Position numbers and translations under genes: made by a program. The notes under the pieces were generated by a model that saw only the letters and a program-made list of their open reading frames with translations, did no database searches and was not told where the DNA came from. 64,000 nucleotides of DNA, from assembly GCF_016811915.1 (NCBI RefSeq), contig NZ_CP069127.1, positions 2,393,001 through 2,457,000 of the forward strand, in the 5' to 3' direction. Positions 15,634 through 25,003 of the stretch are shown piece by piece. The stretch comes from Brevibacillus choshinensis. GTDB lineage: Bacteria; Bacillota; Bacilli; Brevibacillales; Brevibacillaceae. Position 1 is the first letter of the stretch. Every line of letters starts with the position of its first letter.

Positions 15634-16098
15634 ATGTTGGAAGAAAAGTTAGAGAAAATTAAGCAACAATTACATTCACAGAACTACAAGTTGACACCAC
15701 AGCGTGAAGCCACTGTTCGCGTTTTGTTGGAAAATGAAGAAGACCATCTGAGCGCGGAAGATGTCTATCTCCTGGTAAAGGATAAAGCGCCGGAAATCGG
15801 GCTTGCAACTGTATACAGGACATTAGAGCTGCTTAGCGAATTGAAGATCCTTCACAAAATGAACTTTGGCGATGGCGTGGCTCGGTACGATCTGCGTGAT
15901 GACAATGCTGCTTATCATCACCATCATCTGATTTGCCTTAACTGCGGTACCGTCGATGAAATATTCGAAGACCTGCTTGTCACGGCAGAAGAAAAAGTCA
16001 AGAATGTTTATAACTTTTACATTACCGATCACCGCTTGACCTTTTACGGCATTTGCAATCGCTGTATCGATAAAGTCAACGTGGAAGACTTCAAATAA
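15634..16098 (+). CDS. fur: Ferric uptake regulator family repressor
   Basis: A 154-residue Fur-family protein with an N-terminal winged helix (LTPQREATVRVLLENEEDH, then IGLATVYRTLELL) and a C-terminal metal-binding dimerisation half. Metal ligands are visible as YHHHHLICLNCGTVDEI and the second zinc pair CNRCID. The position (spoIIM-fur-xerD) and the sequence favour Fur itself over PerR or Zur, but the paralogues cannot be separated with certainty by eye. The ATG has GGGGAGG upstream. Followed by its own terminator. Confidence 0.88.
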   Translation: MLEEKLEKIKQQLHSQNYKLTPQREATVRVLLENEEDHLSAEDVYLLVKDKAPEIGLATVYRTLELLSELKILHKMNFGDGVARYDLRDDNAAYHHHHLICLNCGTVDEIFEDLLVTAEEKVKNVYNFYITDHRLTFYGICNRCIDKVNVEDFK

Positions 16099-16102
16099 GG
16101 AA

Positions 16103-16130
16103 AACTTCTCTGGGAACGGAGAAGTTTTTT
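16103..16130 (+). terminator. Rho-independent terminator of fur
   Basis: AACTTCTC (16103-16110) pairs with GAGAAGTT (16119-16126), 8-nt loop, then a T-run. Confidence 0.88.
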
Positions 16131-16141
16131 TCTTTTGCTCG

Positions 16142-16154
16142 CGGAATTATTCCG
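16142..16154 (+). repeat. Inverted repeat upstream of ald, possible operator
   Basis: CGGAAT-T-ATTCCG is a perfect 6-1-6 dyad about 70 bp before the ald start. A regulator is not known; the function is inferred only from position. Confidence 0.35.
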
Positions 16155-16222
16155 TTTGTAATGGTCATCGAACTCCTGTGGCATCATAAAAAGGTAGTAA
16201 GAGACAGGAGGTGGGCTCACAG

Positions 16223-17353
16223 ATGATCATCGGGGTACCAAAGGAAATCAAAAATAATGAAAATCGTGTTGGATTGACTCCGGCTGGAGTGAGTTCCTAT
16301 AAACAGGCAGGGCATCGGATTCTGGTCGAAACGCAGGCAGGGGCAGGATCGGGATTCAACGATGAGGATTACGCGGCGGCTGGAGCAGAGATTTTGGAAA
16401 ACGCCAGCGATGTATGGCGAGAGGCCGAGATGATCTGCAAAGTGAAAGAGCCATTGGCCCAAGAGTATCCCTATTTTCGGGAAAATCAAATCTTGTTTAC
16501 GTATTTACACCTGGCACCCGAAAAAGAGCTGACGGAACAGCTCGTTGCCAAAAAAGTGGTGGCGATCGCTTACGAGACGATCCAAACCGATGACCGTGCA
16601 CTTCCACTGCTAATGCCAATGAGCGAGGTAGCCGGGCGGATGTCCGTGCAGATTGGAGCGCAGTTCTTGGAGAAACCGCATGGCGGTAAAGGAATTTTGC
16701 TCGGAGGAGTGCCGGGAGTTCCCCCAGGGAAGGTCGTCATTGTTGGGGGAGGTATCGTGGGCACCAATGCAGCGAAGATGGCGATCGGTCTCGGTGCAGA
16801 TGTGACGATTCTGGATGTGAATGCGAATCGGCTCAGGCAATTGGACGATCAGTTTCAAGGTAGACTGCATACGCTGATGTCCAATCCTTACAATCTAGCG
16901 GAAGCGGTCAAGCATGCGGATCTGCTGATCGGTGCTGTCCTCATCCCTGGAGCTCGAGCGCCTCGCCTTGTCACGGAGGGCATGGTGAAATCCATGACAC
17001 CCGGATCAGTCATCGTGGATGTAGCGATTGACCAAGGCGGGTCCATTGAAACGGTCGACCGCATTTCCACGCACAGTGACCCGACGTACGTCAAGCACGG
17101 TGTGGTGCATTATTCAGTCGCCAATATGCCGGGTGCTGTGCCGCGTACCTCGACGATCGCACTATCCAATGTCACCCTTCCTTATGGCTTGCTTTTGGCG
17201 AATAAAGGTTACCGTGCAGCCATCACCCAAAACCGAGCATTGGCGCGGGGGGTTAACGTCATCAATGGGAGCATCGTATACGAGGCGGTGGCAAGATCGC
17301 TGCAAATGACCTACACACCTTTGGACGACGTTCTGGCTGACATGCCGCTGTAA
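16223..17353 (+). CDS. ald: Alanine dehydrogenase
   Basis: A 376-residue NAD-dependent enzyme that converts L-alanine to pyruvate and ammonia; in Bacillus it supports growth on alanine and sporulation. It begins with the family signature [20 protein letters not shown] and has the Rossmann motif [17 protein letters not shown] near 170. ATG 16223 is chosen over the upstream GTG at 16211 because AGGAGGTG sits 8 nt before it and the family starts here. A small inverted repeat upstream may be an operator. Confidence 0.95.
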   Translation: MIIGVPKEIKNNENRVGLTPAGVSSYKQAGHRILVETQAGAGSGFNDEDYAAAGAEILENASDVWREAEMICKVKEPLAQEYPYFRENQILFTYLHLAPEKELTEQLVAKKVVAIAYETIQTDDRALPLLMPMSEVAGRMSVQIGAQFLEKPHGGKGILLGGVPGVPPGKVVIVGGGIVGTNAAKMAIGLGADVTILDVNANRLRQLDDQFQGRLHTLMSNPYNLAEAVKHADLLIGAVLIPGARAPRLVTEGMVKSMTPGSVIVDVAIDQGGSIETVDRISTHSDPTYVKHGVVHYSVANMPGAVPRTSTIALSNVTLPYGLLLANKGYRAAITQNRALARGVNVINGSIVYEAVARSLQMTYTPLDDVLADMPL

Positions 17354-17414
17354 CGTCGAATGGAGAAGAGGACAAGTGCATATAATGGAGGGTAGCAAAA
17401 AGGAGGGGATACGC

Positions 17415-17654
17415 ATGCGGGTACCGTACCGCCGTATGATGGAGGCGCTGCGATTTCTGCTCTTGTTTGTGACGTGTACGCTGCTCTCTTACGGAATCAT
17501 CACGTTGATCACAGCCAAACTGCTCCCGGACAATCCTTATGGAGAGCCCCACGGCAACGCTGTAAAGGTCGTAAAGCTGGTGAATTCCCCCGAAACGCAG
17601 GATCTGGATGGCTATTTGTCGCGTCTGCAGCTTTTCTACGTGACAGGGGAGTAA
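17415..17654 (+). CDS. DUF4227 (YqzK-like) small membrane protein
   Basis: A 79-residue protein with a basic N terminus (MRVPYRRMMEAL), one hydrophobic helix (residues ~12-33) and a short polar tail. The position immediately before xerD is that of B. subtilis yqzK. Function is unknown. The ATG at 17415 follows AAGGAGGGG; the ORF can be extended upstream to 17376, but no ribosome site supports that. Confidence 0.75.
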   Translation: MRVPYRRMMEALRFLLLFVTCTLLSYGIITLITAKLLPDNPYGEPHGNAVKVVKLVNSPETQDLDGYLSRLQLFYVTGE

Positions 17655-17766
17655 GTATCTGAGGAAACCTTTCCGATAAAGAAGTTTTTCTATTGAACAA
17701 AGAAGGAGTTTCTTTATCTTTGTGGAAAGCAATACAGGATACTTATCACCTGAAGGGGACAGCTTC

Positions 17767-18654
17767 ATGGACAGTCTGATTGATCAATTCATCCATTTCC
17801 TGGCTGTAGAAAAAGGGCTATCGCGAAATACTCTAGAATCGTACCAGCGGGATATGGTGGCCTATACTACGTATTTGCAGGACCAAGGAATCACGCGTAT
17901 TGAGGATTCGACGCGCACCGAAATCATCGGCTACCTGCTCGTACTCCGGGAAAAAGGGAGAGCGACAGCTACACTTTCTCGCAACATGGCATCCATCCGG
18001 GCTTTCTACCAGTTTCTCGTTCGGGACAAATACATAGACAAAGACCCATCGATACACCTCGAAACCCCGAAGATCGAGAAACGACTGCCAAAGGTGCTTT
18101 CGATTGAAGAAGTGGAGCGTTTGCTGGAAAGTCCCCCTGTTCACAATCCGGCAGGGCTGCGTGATAAAGCCATGCTGGAGCTTTTGTACGCGACAGGGAT
18201 TCGTGTCTCTGAGCTGGTCAATCTGGATGCAGCTGATGTGAATTTGGATATGGGATTCGTCAAGTGCATGGGGAAAGGCTCCAAGGAGCGTATCATTCCA
18301 TTGGGATCTGTCGCCGTGCAAATGGTTCGGCACTACTTGTCTGCCGGTAGGCCCAAGCTGGTAAAAGGGACAGGTGATACGGCTTTGTTCCTGAACCATC
18401 TGGGAAAGCAGATCACGCGCCAAGGCTTTTGGAAGATCATCAAGCGTTATGCGGTCAAAGCCAATATCCGTGCCGAAATCACGCCGCATACCTTGAGACA
18501 CTCCTTTGCCACCCACTTGCTGGAAAATGGGGCGGATTTGCGCTCCGTTCAGGAAATGCTGGGCCATGCGGATATTTCCACGACCCAGATTTACACGCAC
18601 GTCACGCGTACCCGAATCAAGGATATTTATGCCAAGACTCATCCACGTGCGTAA
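17767..18654 (+). CDS. xerD: Tyrosine recombinase XerD
   Basis: A 295-residue tyrosine recombinase that, with XerC/CodV, resolves chromosome dimers at dif during division. The N-terminal SAM-like DNA-binding domain covers about 1-90. The catalytic domain shows the arginine in ATGIRVSEL (~146), [12 protein letters not shown] with the His/Arg pair, GHADISTTQ and the nucleophilic tyrosine in QIYTHV (~276). A GTG at 17722 would add 15 residues; ATG 17767, with AAGGGGA 7 nt before it, gives the normal length. No integrase-type partner or attachment site is nearby, which supports a housekeeping role. Confidence 0.93.
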   Translation: MDSLIDQFIHFLAVEKGLSRNTLESYQRDMVAYTTYLQDQGITRIEDSTRTEIIGYLLVLREKGRATATLSRNMASIRAFYQFLVRDKYIDKDPSIHLETPKIEKRLPKVLSIEEVERLLESPPVHNPAGLRDKAMLELLYATGIRVSELVNLDAADVNLDMGFVKCMGKGSKERIIPLGSVAVQMVRHYLSAGRPKLVKGTGDTALFLNHLGKQITRQGFWKIIKRYAVKANIRAEITPHTLRHSFATHLLENGADLRSVQEMLGHADISTTQIYTHVTRTRIKDIYAKTHPRA

Positions 18655-18739
18655 TGCATGGATGAAAAGAAAAAGAGAGAGAACAAAGGTACAGAGGACT
18701 CCGTCATGCTATCGGGCGGAGCAAACTTTTTTGCATCAG

Positions 18740-18753
18740 GTCAGACGTCTGAC
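18740..18753 (+). repeat. Perfect 14-bp palindrome upstream of deoB
   Basis: GTCAGACGTCTGAC is perfectly self-complementary and lies 45 bp before the deoB start codon. It could be an operator for the nucleoside-salvage genes. Confidence 0.4.
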
Positions 18754-18798
18754 GACTTGGCTCTGAATCATACTTTTGTGGAACTGGAGGCGTTTGCT

Positions 18799-19971
18799 AT
18801 GCGTTTTTCTCGTATTTTTTTGATTGTGATGGATAGTGTAGGAATTGGTGAGCTGCCGGATGCTCCGAAATTTCGCGATGAGGGTGCACACACGTTGGGG
18901 CATATTGCAGAGAGAGTCGAAGGTTTCAAGCTGCCGCATCTGGAAAAGCTGGGATTGGGAAATATCGCGCCCTTGAAGAATGTACCTGCGGCCTCTGCAC
19001 CACTTGCTCACTATGGAAAAATGCAGGAAATATCCATGGGGAAAGATACGACAACGGGACACTGGGAAATCATGGGTCTTCATGTCTCCACCCCGTTTAA
19101 TACATACCCGGATGGTTTTCCTGCCAGTCTGATCAGCGAGTTCGAACAACGAATCGGTCGCAAGGTTTTGGGGAACAAGGTGGCTTCCGGTACGGATATT
19201 CTGGACGAACTGGGCGAAGAACACATGAAGACCGGAAACGTCATTGTGTACACTTCTGCTGACAGCGTTTTCCAGGTAGCTGCTCATGAAGACGTGATCC
19301 CTCTCGAGGAGCTTTATCGCATTTGCGAAATCGCCCGCGAGCTGACCCTGAGAGACGAGTATGCCGTTACCCGTGTCATTGCGCGTCCATTTGTAGGGGA
19401 ACCAGGCAATTTCTCGCGCACTTCGAATCGCCATGACTATTCGGTGAAGCCATTTTCTCCGACTGTCATGAATCATCTTCAAGATGCAGGGCTGACCTCC
19501 ATAGCCATCGGCAAGATCAGCGATATCTATGCGGAAGAGGGGATTACAAAGTCCATTCGCACCAAAGACAATATGGATGGCGTCGATCAGCTGCTTGGAA
19601 CGATGAAAGAGTCCTTTAAGGGGCTCAGCTTTGTCAATCTGGTTGACTTCGATGCAAAATTTGGTCACAGGCGTGATCCTCAAGGCTATGGAGAGGCTCT
19701 CATGGAATTCGACTCGCGGATCCCTGAGCTGCTGGCGGCACTTCAGGATGGCGATCTGCTCGTGATCACAGCAGACCATGGCAACGACCCCGTACACCAC
19801 GGTACCGATCACACGCGGGAATACGTTCCGCTACTCGCTTACCACAAAGGAATTGCACAGGCGCACAATCTTGGAATTCGCGAGACCTTCGCTGACTTGG
19901 GTGCGACGATTGCAGACAACTTTGAAGTGAAAGCTCCTGCGATAGGAAAAAGCTTCCTGAGTGGTTTATAA
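18799..19971 (+). CDS. deoB: Phosphopentomutase
   Basis: A 390-residue metalloenzyme of the alkaline-phosphatase superfamily that interconverts (deoxy)ribose-1- and -5-phosphate. Metal-binding segments are [14 protein letters not shown] at the N terminus, [12 protein letters not shown] with the phosphorylated Thr, and the C-terminal [22 protein letters not shown]. An in-frame ATG lies 141 bases upstream (18658), but GGAGG 7-11 nt before 18799 and the family N terminus choose the shorter form. It leads the deoB-punA-pdp salvage group. Confidence 0.95.
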   Translation: MRFSRIFLIVMDSVGIGELPDAPKFRDEGAHTLGHIAERVEGFKLPHLEKLGLGNIAPLKNVPAASAPLAHYGKMQEISMGKDTTTGHWEIMGLHVSTPFNTYPDGFPASLISEFEQRIGRKVLGNKVASGTDILDELGEEHMKTGNVIVYTSADSVFQVAAHEDVIPLEELYRICEIARELTLRDEYAVTRVIARPFVGEPGNFSRTSNRHDYSVKPFSPTVMNHLQDAGLTSIAIGKISDIYAEEGITKSIRTKDNMDGVDQLLGTMKESFKGLSFVNLVDFDAKFGHRRDPQGYGEALMEFDSRIPELLAALQDGDLLVITADHGNDPVHHGTDHTREYVPLLAYHKGIAQAHNLGIRETFADLGATIADNFEVKAPAIGKSFLSGL

Positions 19972-20028
19972 AGATTAAGCAATTATAAACATTTATATAG
20001 AAGAAACAGATAAAAAGGAGAGTTTACA

Positions 20029-20838
20029 ATGGCAAATTTCCATGAAGCAGTAGCCTATATTCAACCAAGATTGGCAGAAAAACCAACGATCGGTCTGGTG
20101 CTCGGCTCCGGTCTCGGCGTGCTGGCGGATGAAATTGAAAATCCGGTCGTCATCCCCTATCACGAGATTCCAGGCTTTACCGTATCGACGGTAGTAGGGC
20201 ACAAAGGCCAACTCGTTATCGGTACGTTGCAAGGAAAGCAAGTCGTTGCCATGCAAGGACGCTTTCACTTCTACGAAGGCCATGGCCTCGATGCGGTCGT
20301 TTTCCCGATTCGCGTCATGAAGCTGCTCGGTGTGGAAACCATCATCGTGACAAACGCTGCTGGCGGCATCAATGAAAACTATGATCCAGGAAACCTGATG
20401 CTCATCGCGGACCACATCAACATGACATTCCGCAATCCGTTGATCGGAGCGAACGATGAAGCAATGGGCGCTCGTTTCCCTGACATGTCAGAAGCGTACT
20501 CCAAAGAACTGCGCCAGCTGGCAAAAGAAGTGGCAGGCGAGCAAGGTATCGAATTGCGTGAAGGCGTATACGTCGGCCTGCTTGGACCTAGCTATGAGAC
20601 CCCCGCAGAAATTCGCATGCTGCGCATTCTAGGCGGAGACGCGGTAGGCATGTCCACCGTGCCGGAAGTCATCGTTGCCCGTCACATGGGCGTAAAGGTG
20701 CTGGGGATTTCTTGCATCAGCAACATGGCAGCAGGCATTTTGGAGCAGCCATTGTCTCACGATGAAGTGATGGAGACCACGGAAAAGGTGAAAACACAGT
20801 TTTTGGCTCTGGTTAACGGAATCGTTGCCAAGCTGTAA
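20029..20838 (+). CDS. punA: Purine nucleoside phosphorylase
   Basis: A 269-residue trimeric-type phosphorylase that splits (deoxy)inosine and guanosine to base and pentose-1-phosphate. Landmarks are LGSGLGVLAD near 25, GRFHFYEGHG, TNAAGGINENY, and GLLGPSYETPAEIRML with AVGMSTVPEV. The pentose-1-phosphate is the substrate of DeoB, encoded 57 nt upstream. A strong ribosome site AAAAAGGAGA precedes the ATG. Confidence 0.95.
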   Translation: MANFHEAVAYIQPRLAEKPTIGLVLGSGLGVLADEIENPVVIPYHEIPGFTVSTVVGHKGQLVIGTLQGKQVVAMQGRFHFYEGHGLDAVVFPIRVMKLLGVETIIVTNAAGGINENYDPGNLMLIADHINMTFRNPLIGANDEAMGARFPDMSEAYSKELRQLAKEVAGEQGIELREGVYVGLLGPSYETPAEIRMLRILGGDAVGMSTVPEVIVARHMGVKVLGISCISNMAAGILEQPLSHDEVMETTEKVKTQFLALVNGIVAKL

Positions 20839-20863
20839 GAGCTGACCCAAGGAGGGACTTGCT

Positions 20864-22168
20864 ATGCGTATGGTCGATATCATCGCCAAGAAAAGAGATG
20901 GCGTCGAGCTGACTTCAGATGAAATTCAATTCCTGGTTGATGGGTACACAGATGGCAGCATTCCGGATTATCAGATGTCTGCATGGGCGATGGCCGTTTT
21001 CTTTTGCGGCATGACACCGCGGGAGACGGGAGACTTGACGATGGCGATGGCGGGGTCTGGTGAACAGCTTGACCTCTCCTCGCTTCAGGGAATCAAGGTA
21101 GACAAACACAGTACGGGCGGAGTCGGAGACAAGACGACATTGGTTGTCGCTCCTCTCGTTGCCGCTGCGGGCATACCTGTGGCTAAGATGTCTGGTCGCG
21201 GTCTGGGGTATTCGGGCGGGACCATTGACAAGCTGGAATCTTTTGCAGGTTTTGCTGTGGAACGCACACGCGAGCAATTTTTGCAGCAAGTGCGGGATAT
21301 TGGCGTGTCCGTGATCGGGCAGTCAGGCAATCTGACGCCTGCAGATAAGAAGCTGTATGCCTTGCGCGATGTGACAGCGACGGTGGAAGCCGTTCCGCTG
21401 ATCGCCAGCTCCATCATGTCCAAAAAAATCGCGGCAGGTGCAGACGCTATCTTGCTGGATGTGAAGGTGGGCAAGGGCGCATTCATGAAAAGCCTGGAAG
21501 AAGCGGAGACTCTCGCACGCGCGATGGTGGCGATCGGCAGCCAGGTTGGACGCAAAACAGTGGCTGTCATCAGCGACATGAACCAGCCGCTGGGCTTTGC
21601 TGTGGGCAATGCGCTGGAAGTGAAGGAAGCGATCGAGACGTTGGCAGGAAAAGGGCCGCGTGATTTGACAGAGCTGGCACTCGCGATAGGATCCCGGATG
21701 CTTGTTTTGGGCGGTCTTGTATCCGACGAGCAGGAAGGCCGCGCAAGGCTTACGGAAATCATGGCAACAGGCAAAGCGGTGGAGAAGCTGGCGGAAATGG
21801 TGGAGGCCCAGGGCGGGGACAAGCGCGATGTGTATGATACAGGCCGTCTGCCGAAAGCGACGATCATTCATGAAGTCGTTGCTGCCGAGGATGGCTATTT
21901 GACAGCCATCGATGCCGAAGCAGTCGGGCATGCCTCCGTCGTTCTGGGCGCAGGCAGATTGACCAAGGAAATGGCCATCGATCTGGCAGTTGGCCTTGTC
22001 CTGCACAAAAAGCGCGGAGACCAAGTCAAAGCGGGCGACGTGCTCATGACCATCCACGCCAATCAGAATGACCTGCTGCAAAGCGCTCTGCGGGAGCTGG
22101 AAGGCGCATTCGCTTTTTCGACACAGCCACCGACAGATCAGCCGCTGATTTACAAAATCATTGACTAG
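20864..22168 (+). CDS. pdp: Pyrimidine-nucleoside phosphorylase
   Basis: A 434-residue enzyme for uridine, thymidine and deoxyuridine phosphorolysis. Signature regions are VDKHSTGGVGDKTTLV near 80, KMSGRGLGYSGGTIDKLES and the phosphate-loop region; the C-terminal domain holds the usual beta-barrel (AEDGYLTAIDAEAVG). Length matches the Bacillus type, which accepts uridine as well as thymidine. It starts 25 nt after punA and closes the salvage operon at a terminator. Confidence 0.94.
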   Translation: MRMVDIIAKKRDGVELTSDEIQFLVDGYTDGSIPDYQMSAWAMAVFFCGMTPRETGDLTMAMAGSGEQLDLSSLQGIKVDKHSTGGVGDKTTLVVAPLVAAAGIPVAKMSGRGLGYSGGTIDKLESFAGFAVERTREQFLQQVRDIGVSVIGQSGNLTPADKKLYALRDVTATVEAVPLIASSIMSKKIAAGADAILLDVKVGKGAFMKSLEEAETLARAMVAIGSQVGRKTVAVISDMNQPLGFAVGNALEVKEAIETLAGKGPRDLTELALAIGSRMLVLGGLVSDEQEGRARLTEIMATGKAVEKLAEMVEAQGGDKRDVYDTGRLPKATIIHEVVAAEDGYLTAIDAEAVGHASVVLGAGRLTKEMAIDLAVGLVLHKKRGDQVKAGDVLMTIHANQNDLLQSALRELEGAFAFSTQPPTDQPLIYKIID

Positions 22169-22191
22169 TTAATTGATTGATTGGCAAAACA

Positions 22192-22229
22192 AAAAGAGGT
22201 ATGCGCTTTGTTGCATGCATGCCTCTTTT
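22192..22229 (+). terminator. Rho-independent terminator of deoB-punA-pdp
   Basis: AAAAGAGGTATGC (22192-22204) pairs with GCATGCCTCTTTT (22217-22229), 13 bp with one wobble, 12-nt loop. Confidence 0.85.
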
Positions 22230-22230
22230 A

Positions 22231-22490
22231 TGTTTAAAAATACAGTTTTTCGAGAAAATATAGTTGATTAAATCTTCAATTTCATATTCAATATGTATTA
22301 CTGATAGATGTTTAGTAAAGTAAAAAATATTTGATTGGTCGGACGCTCTTTATAATGTTTTATAATTCTACTTGTCAAATTTCGTTGACACCGCTATCAA
22401 TTCAGATTACTTTTAATGTAACAAACAAAATGTTAAAGATTTTTTCGAATTTCGTAAAAAATGGATGGAGGTTCCCGGAAAATCGTATTT
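22231..22490. other. AT-rich intergenic region without a visible gene
   Basis: About 260 bases clearly more AT-rich than the surroundings. A TTGACA lies at 22385-22390, but no well-spaced -10 follows. It probably holds the control region of the Lrp-type gene. Confidence 0.5.
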
Positions 22491-22961
22491 ATGAAAAAGC
22501 TAGACCATGTTGACAAGCAGATCCTGCAAATCTTACAGGAAGACGGACGAACACCGTATACAGAAATCGCGCATCAACTTGGTGTTAGTGAAGGTACGAT
22601 TCGTTCCCGTATTACCCGCCTGCTACAAGATGGAGTCTTTCAATTCATCATCCATCCTGACCCGGAGAAATTGGGACTACATGTACAGGCTATAATCGGA
22701 TTGACCACAAAGCTCGGCATGCAGAAAAATGTCGCGGAAGAGCTGAGCAAGATCTCAGCCGTCAGATTTGTGGGTGCATTTAGCGGTAAGCACGACTTGA
22801 TTATCCAAGCGTGTTTCCATAGCAATGACGAACTGATCACCTTTGTCAATGAACGACTCTCTCAAATTGAAGGTATCGCTGCTGCTGATGTCTCGCTAGA
22901 ACTGAAGCAGTACAAAGATTCCTTCTCTTTCGTTCAGGATGACGAGGTGACCTTGCAGTGA
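22491..22961 (+). CDS. Lrp/AsnC family transcriptional regulator
   Basis: A 156-residue regulator with an N-terminal helix-turn-helix (VDKQILQILQEDGRTPYTEI, SEGTIRSRITRL) and a C-terminal RAM/ACT-like effector domain (about 70-145). Lrp-type proteins form octamers that sense amino acids. It precedes oppABCDF in the same direction and may control peptide uptake; this is inference from position. The start is uncertain: the only clear Shine-Dalgarno (GGATGGAGG) lies about 18 nt before ATG 22491 and overlaps the alternative ATG at 22461, which has no ribosome site. Confidence 0.82.
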   Translation: MKKLDHVDKQILQILQEDGRTPYTEIAHQLGVSEGTIRSRITRLLQDGVFQFIIHPDPEKLGLHVQAIIGLTTKLGMQKNVAEELSKISAVRFVGAFSGKHDLIIQACFHSNDELITFVNERLSQIEGIAAADVSLELKQYKDSFSFVQDDEVTLQ

Positions 22962-23075
22962 AAGGGGTTGATGCCTTCCAGCCGTAGTCGCTTTGCTTCG
23001 CGTCATGTTCGTTTTTTTTAGTCCTTTATTTTCAGAAAAAAGACAAAAAAGAAAAACGTACTGGGGGTAATTGCG

Positions 23076-24734
23076 TTGAAAAAGAATATTTTTGCATTGG
23101 TGAGTTCTGTAGCAGTACTCGGGACTGCATTGGCTGGTTGTGCCGGCCAACAAGCTTCTCAACCGGCAGCACAGCAGCCAGCTAACAACACTCAAACCCA
23201 AACGCCGGCTGCACCTGCTCCAGCAGAGAAAAAACCGCAAGTGCTCAGAATGAACCTGCACTCCGAGCCGCCAACTGGCGACCCAGGACTCGCTGAGGAT
23301 ACCACATCTGGTGCGGTCATCCTGGCTACCTTCGACGGCTTGACACGGATTGGTGCGGATGAAAAGCCGCATGAAGCTGCAGCCGAGAGCTACACCGTTT
23401 CGGATGACAAGCTCACGTACACCTTCAAAATCCGTGATCACAAATGGAGCAACGGAGATCCTGTTACAGCAAAAGACTTTGAATTTGCTTGGAAGCGCGC
23501 TCTCGATCCAAAAACGGCTTCCAACTACGCATATCAGCTGTACTACATTAAAAACGGTGAAAAAGCGAACAAAGGCGAAGCAAAGCTTGACGATGTCGGT
23601 GTGAAGGCACTCGACGACAAGACTTTGGAAGTGAAGCTAGAAAACCCAACTCCATTCTTCTTAGAACTGCTCGCGTTCCGTACCTATTTCCCAGTAAACC
23701 AAAAAGTGGTTGAGGGGAATGAGAAGTGGGCAGCTGAAGCGAAAACCCACGTAGGTAACGGTCCGTTCAAAATTGAGTCTTGGGAACACAAGAGCAAACT
23801 GGTTCTCGTGAAAAACGACAACTATTGGGACAAGGACAACGTAAAGCTCGACAAAATCGAGTTCTCGATGGTCGAGGATGAAAACACAGAATTGTCCATG
23901 TTTGAAAATGGCGAACTTGACTGGGCCGGTTCTCCAATGAGCTCCCTGCCGACAGATGCGATTCCTGCTCTGAAAGACTCCGGGAAAATGGTTACCAAAC
24001 CAATCGCGGGTACTTACTGGTACAAGTTCAATACGGAAAAGCCGCCGTTTAACAACGTCAAGATTCGTAAAGCGTTTACGTATTCGATCGACCGCCAAGG
24101 CTTGATTGACAACATCCTGCAAACGGGCCAAATCCCGGCGACTGGTGCAGTTCCACCGTCCATGGTGTTGAATCCGAACGGATACTTCAAGGATAAGGAT
24201 CTCGAAACAGCGAAGACGCTGTTGGATGAAGGGATGAAAGAGCTGGGCATTACCAAACTGCCAGCCATCACACTCTCGTACAACACTTCGGAAGGTCACA
24301 AAAAGATCGCTGAGGCGATTCAAGACCAGTGGAAAAAGAACCTCGGCGTAGATGTAAAGCTCGAGAACAAAGAGTGGAAGGTTTACCTCGAAGACTTGCA
24401 TGAAGGGAACTTCCAAATCGGGCGAATGGGCTGGCTGGGTGACTTCAACGACCCAATCAACTTCCTCGAGCTCTACAAAGACAAGATGGGTGGAAACAAT
24501 GACACCCGTTGGGAAAATCCGAAGTTCAAGGAGCTCCTGAACCAATCTGCACTGGAATCTGATCTGGACAAACGCAAAAAGATTCTGGCAGATGCCGAGC
24601 AAATCCTGATGGATGACATGCCAATCATGCCGATCTACTTCTACACGCAATCCTGGGTACAGAATCCAAGCGTTAAAGGTGTTCAAATGACAGGGCTGGG
24701 CGATGTAGACTGGAAGAGCGCTTACATCGAATAG
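23076..24734 (+). CDS. oppA: Oligopeptide ABC transporter, substrate-binding lipoprotein
   Basis: A 552-residue lipoprotein. The signal peptide ends in the lipobox LAGC with lipidated Cys at 22, followed by a Gln/Pro/Ala-rich tether to about residue 50. The body is a family-5 extracellular solute-binding protein (NLHSEPPTGDPGLAED, WSNGDPVTAKDFEFAWKR, FNNVKIRKAFTYSIDRQ). It captures peptides outside the membrane for OppBCDF. The TTG start is set by GGGGGTAA 8 nt upstream. A 269-base gap with a hairpin separates it from oppB, consistent with higher expression of the binding protein. Confidence 0.93.
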   Translation: MKKNIFALVSSVAVLGTALAGCAGQQASQPAAQQPANNTQTQTPAAPAPAEKKPQVLRMNLHSEPPTGDPGLAEDTTSGAVILATFDGLTRIGADEKPHEAAAESYTVSDDKLTYTFKIRDHKWSNGDPVTAKDFEFAWKRALDPKTASNYAYQLYYIKNGEKANKGEAKLDDVGVKALDDKTLEVKLENPTPFFLELLAFRTYFPVNQKVVEGNEKWAAEAKTHVGNGPFKIESWEHKSKLVLVKNDNYWDKDNVKLDKIEFSMVEDENTELSMFENGELDWAGSPMSSLPTDAIPALKDSGKMVTKPIAGTYWYKFNTEKPPFNNVKIRKAFTYSIDRQGLIDNILQTGQIPATGAVPPSMVLNPNGYFKDKDLETAKTLLDEGMKELGITKLPAITLSYNTSEGHKKIAEAIQDQWKKNLGVDVKLENKEWKVYLEDLHEGNFQIGRMGWLGDFNDPINFLELYKDKMGGNNDTRWENPKFKELLNQSALESDLDKRKKILADAEQILMDDMPIMPIYFYTQSWVQNPSVKGVQMTGLGDVDWKSAYIE

Positions 24735-24787
24735 GATCGTAATCGCGCACATTTTCTGATTCTTATGAAGGAATCGGGCTTGGCAAA

Positions 24788-24819
24788 GAGAGGGGAGTGC
24801 TCTCGGGCTTCTCCCTCTC
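24788..24819 (+). terminator. Intercistronic hairpin between oppA and oppB
   Basis: GAGAGGGGAG (24788-24797) pairs with CTCCCTCTC (24811-24819) with one bulged G. No T-run follows, so it is more likely an mRNA-stabilising or partially terminating hairpin than a full stop. The remaining ~180 bases to oppB show no gene. Confidence 0.45.
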
Positions 24820-25003
24820 GCATGCCGACCCTTTCCATATAAATTAGATGGCAAAAAAGCCAGTAGAGAAAAAAGAGATAATCTTTGCAAGAGATCTTTT
24901 TATTGGGTTATTTACACAGCCGATTTTTGCACTGTGTCGGTAACGTCCGCAGTGTAAAGATGGGACGTGAAAGCATTCATAATCTGTCAAGGGGGTAAGT
25001 TAG

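Noticed and set aside
17767..18654. Integrase of a mobile element
   Set aside because: The gene matches chromosomal XerD in length and neighbourhood; no attachment repeats or cargo are nearby.
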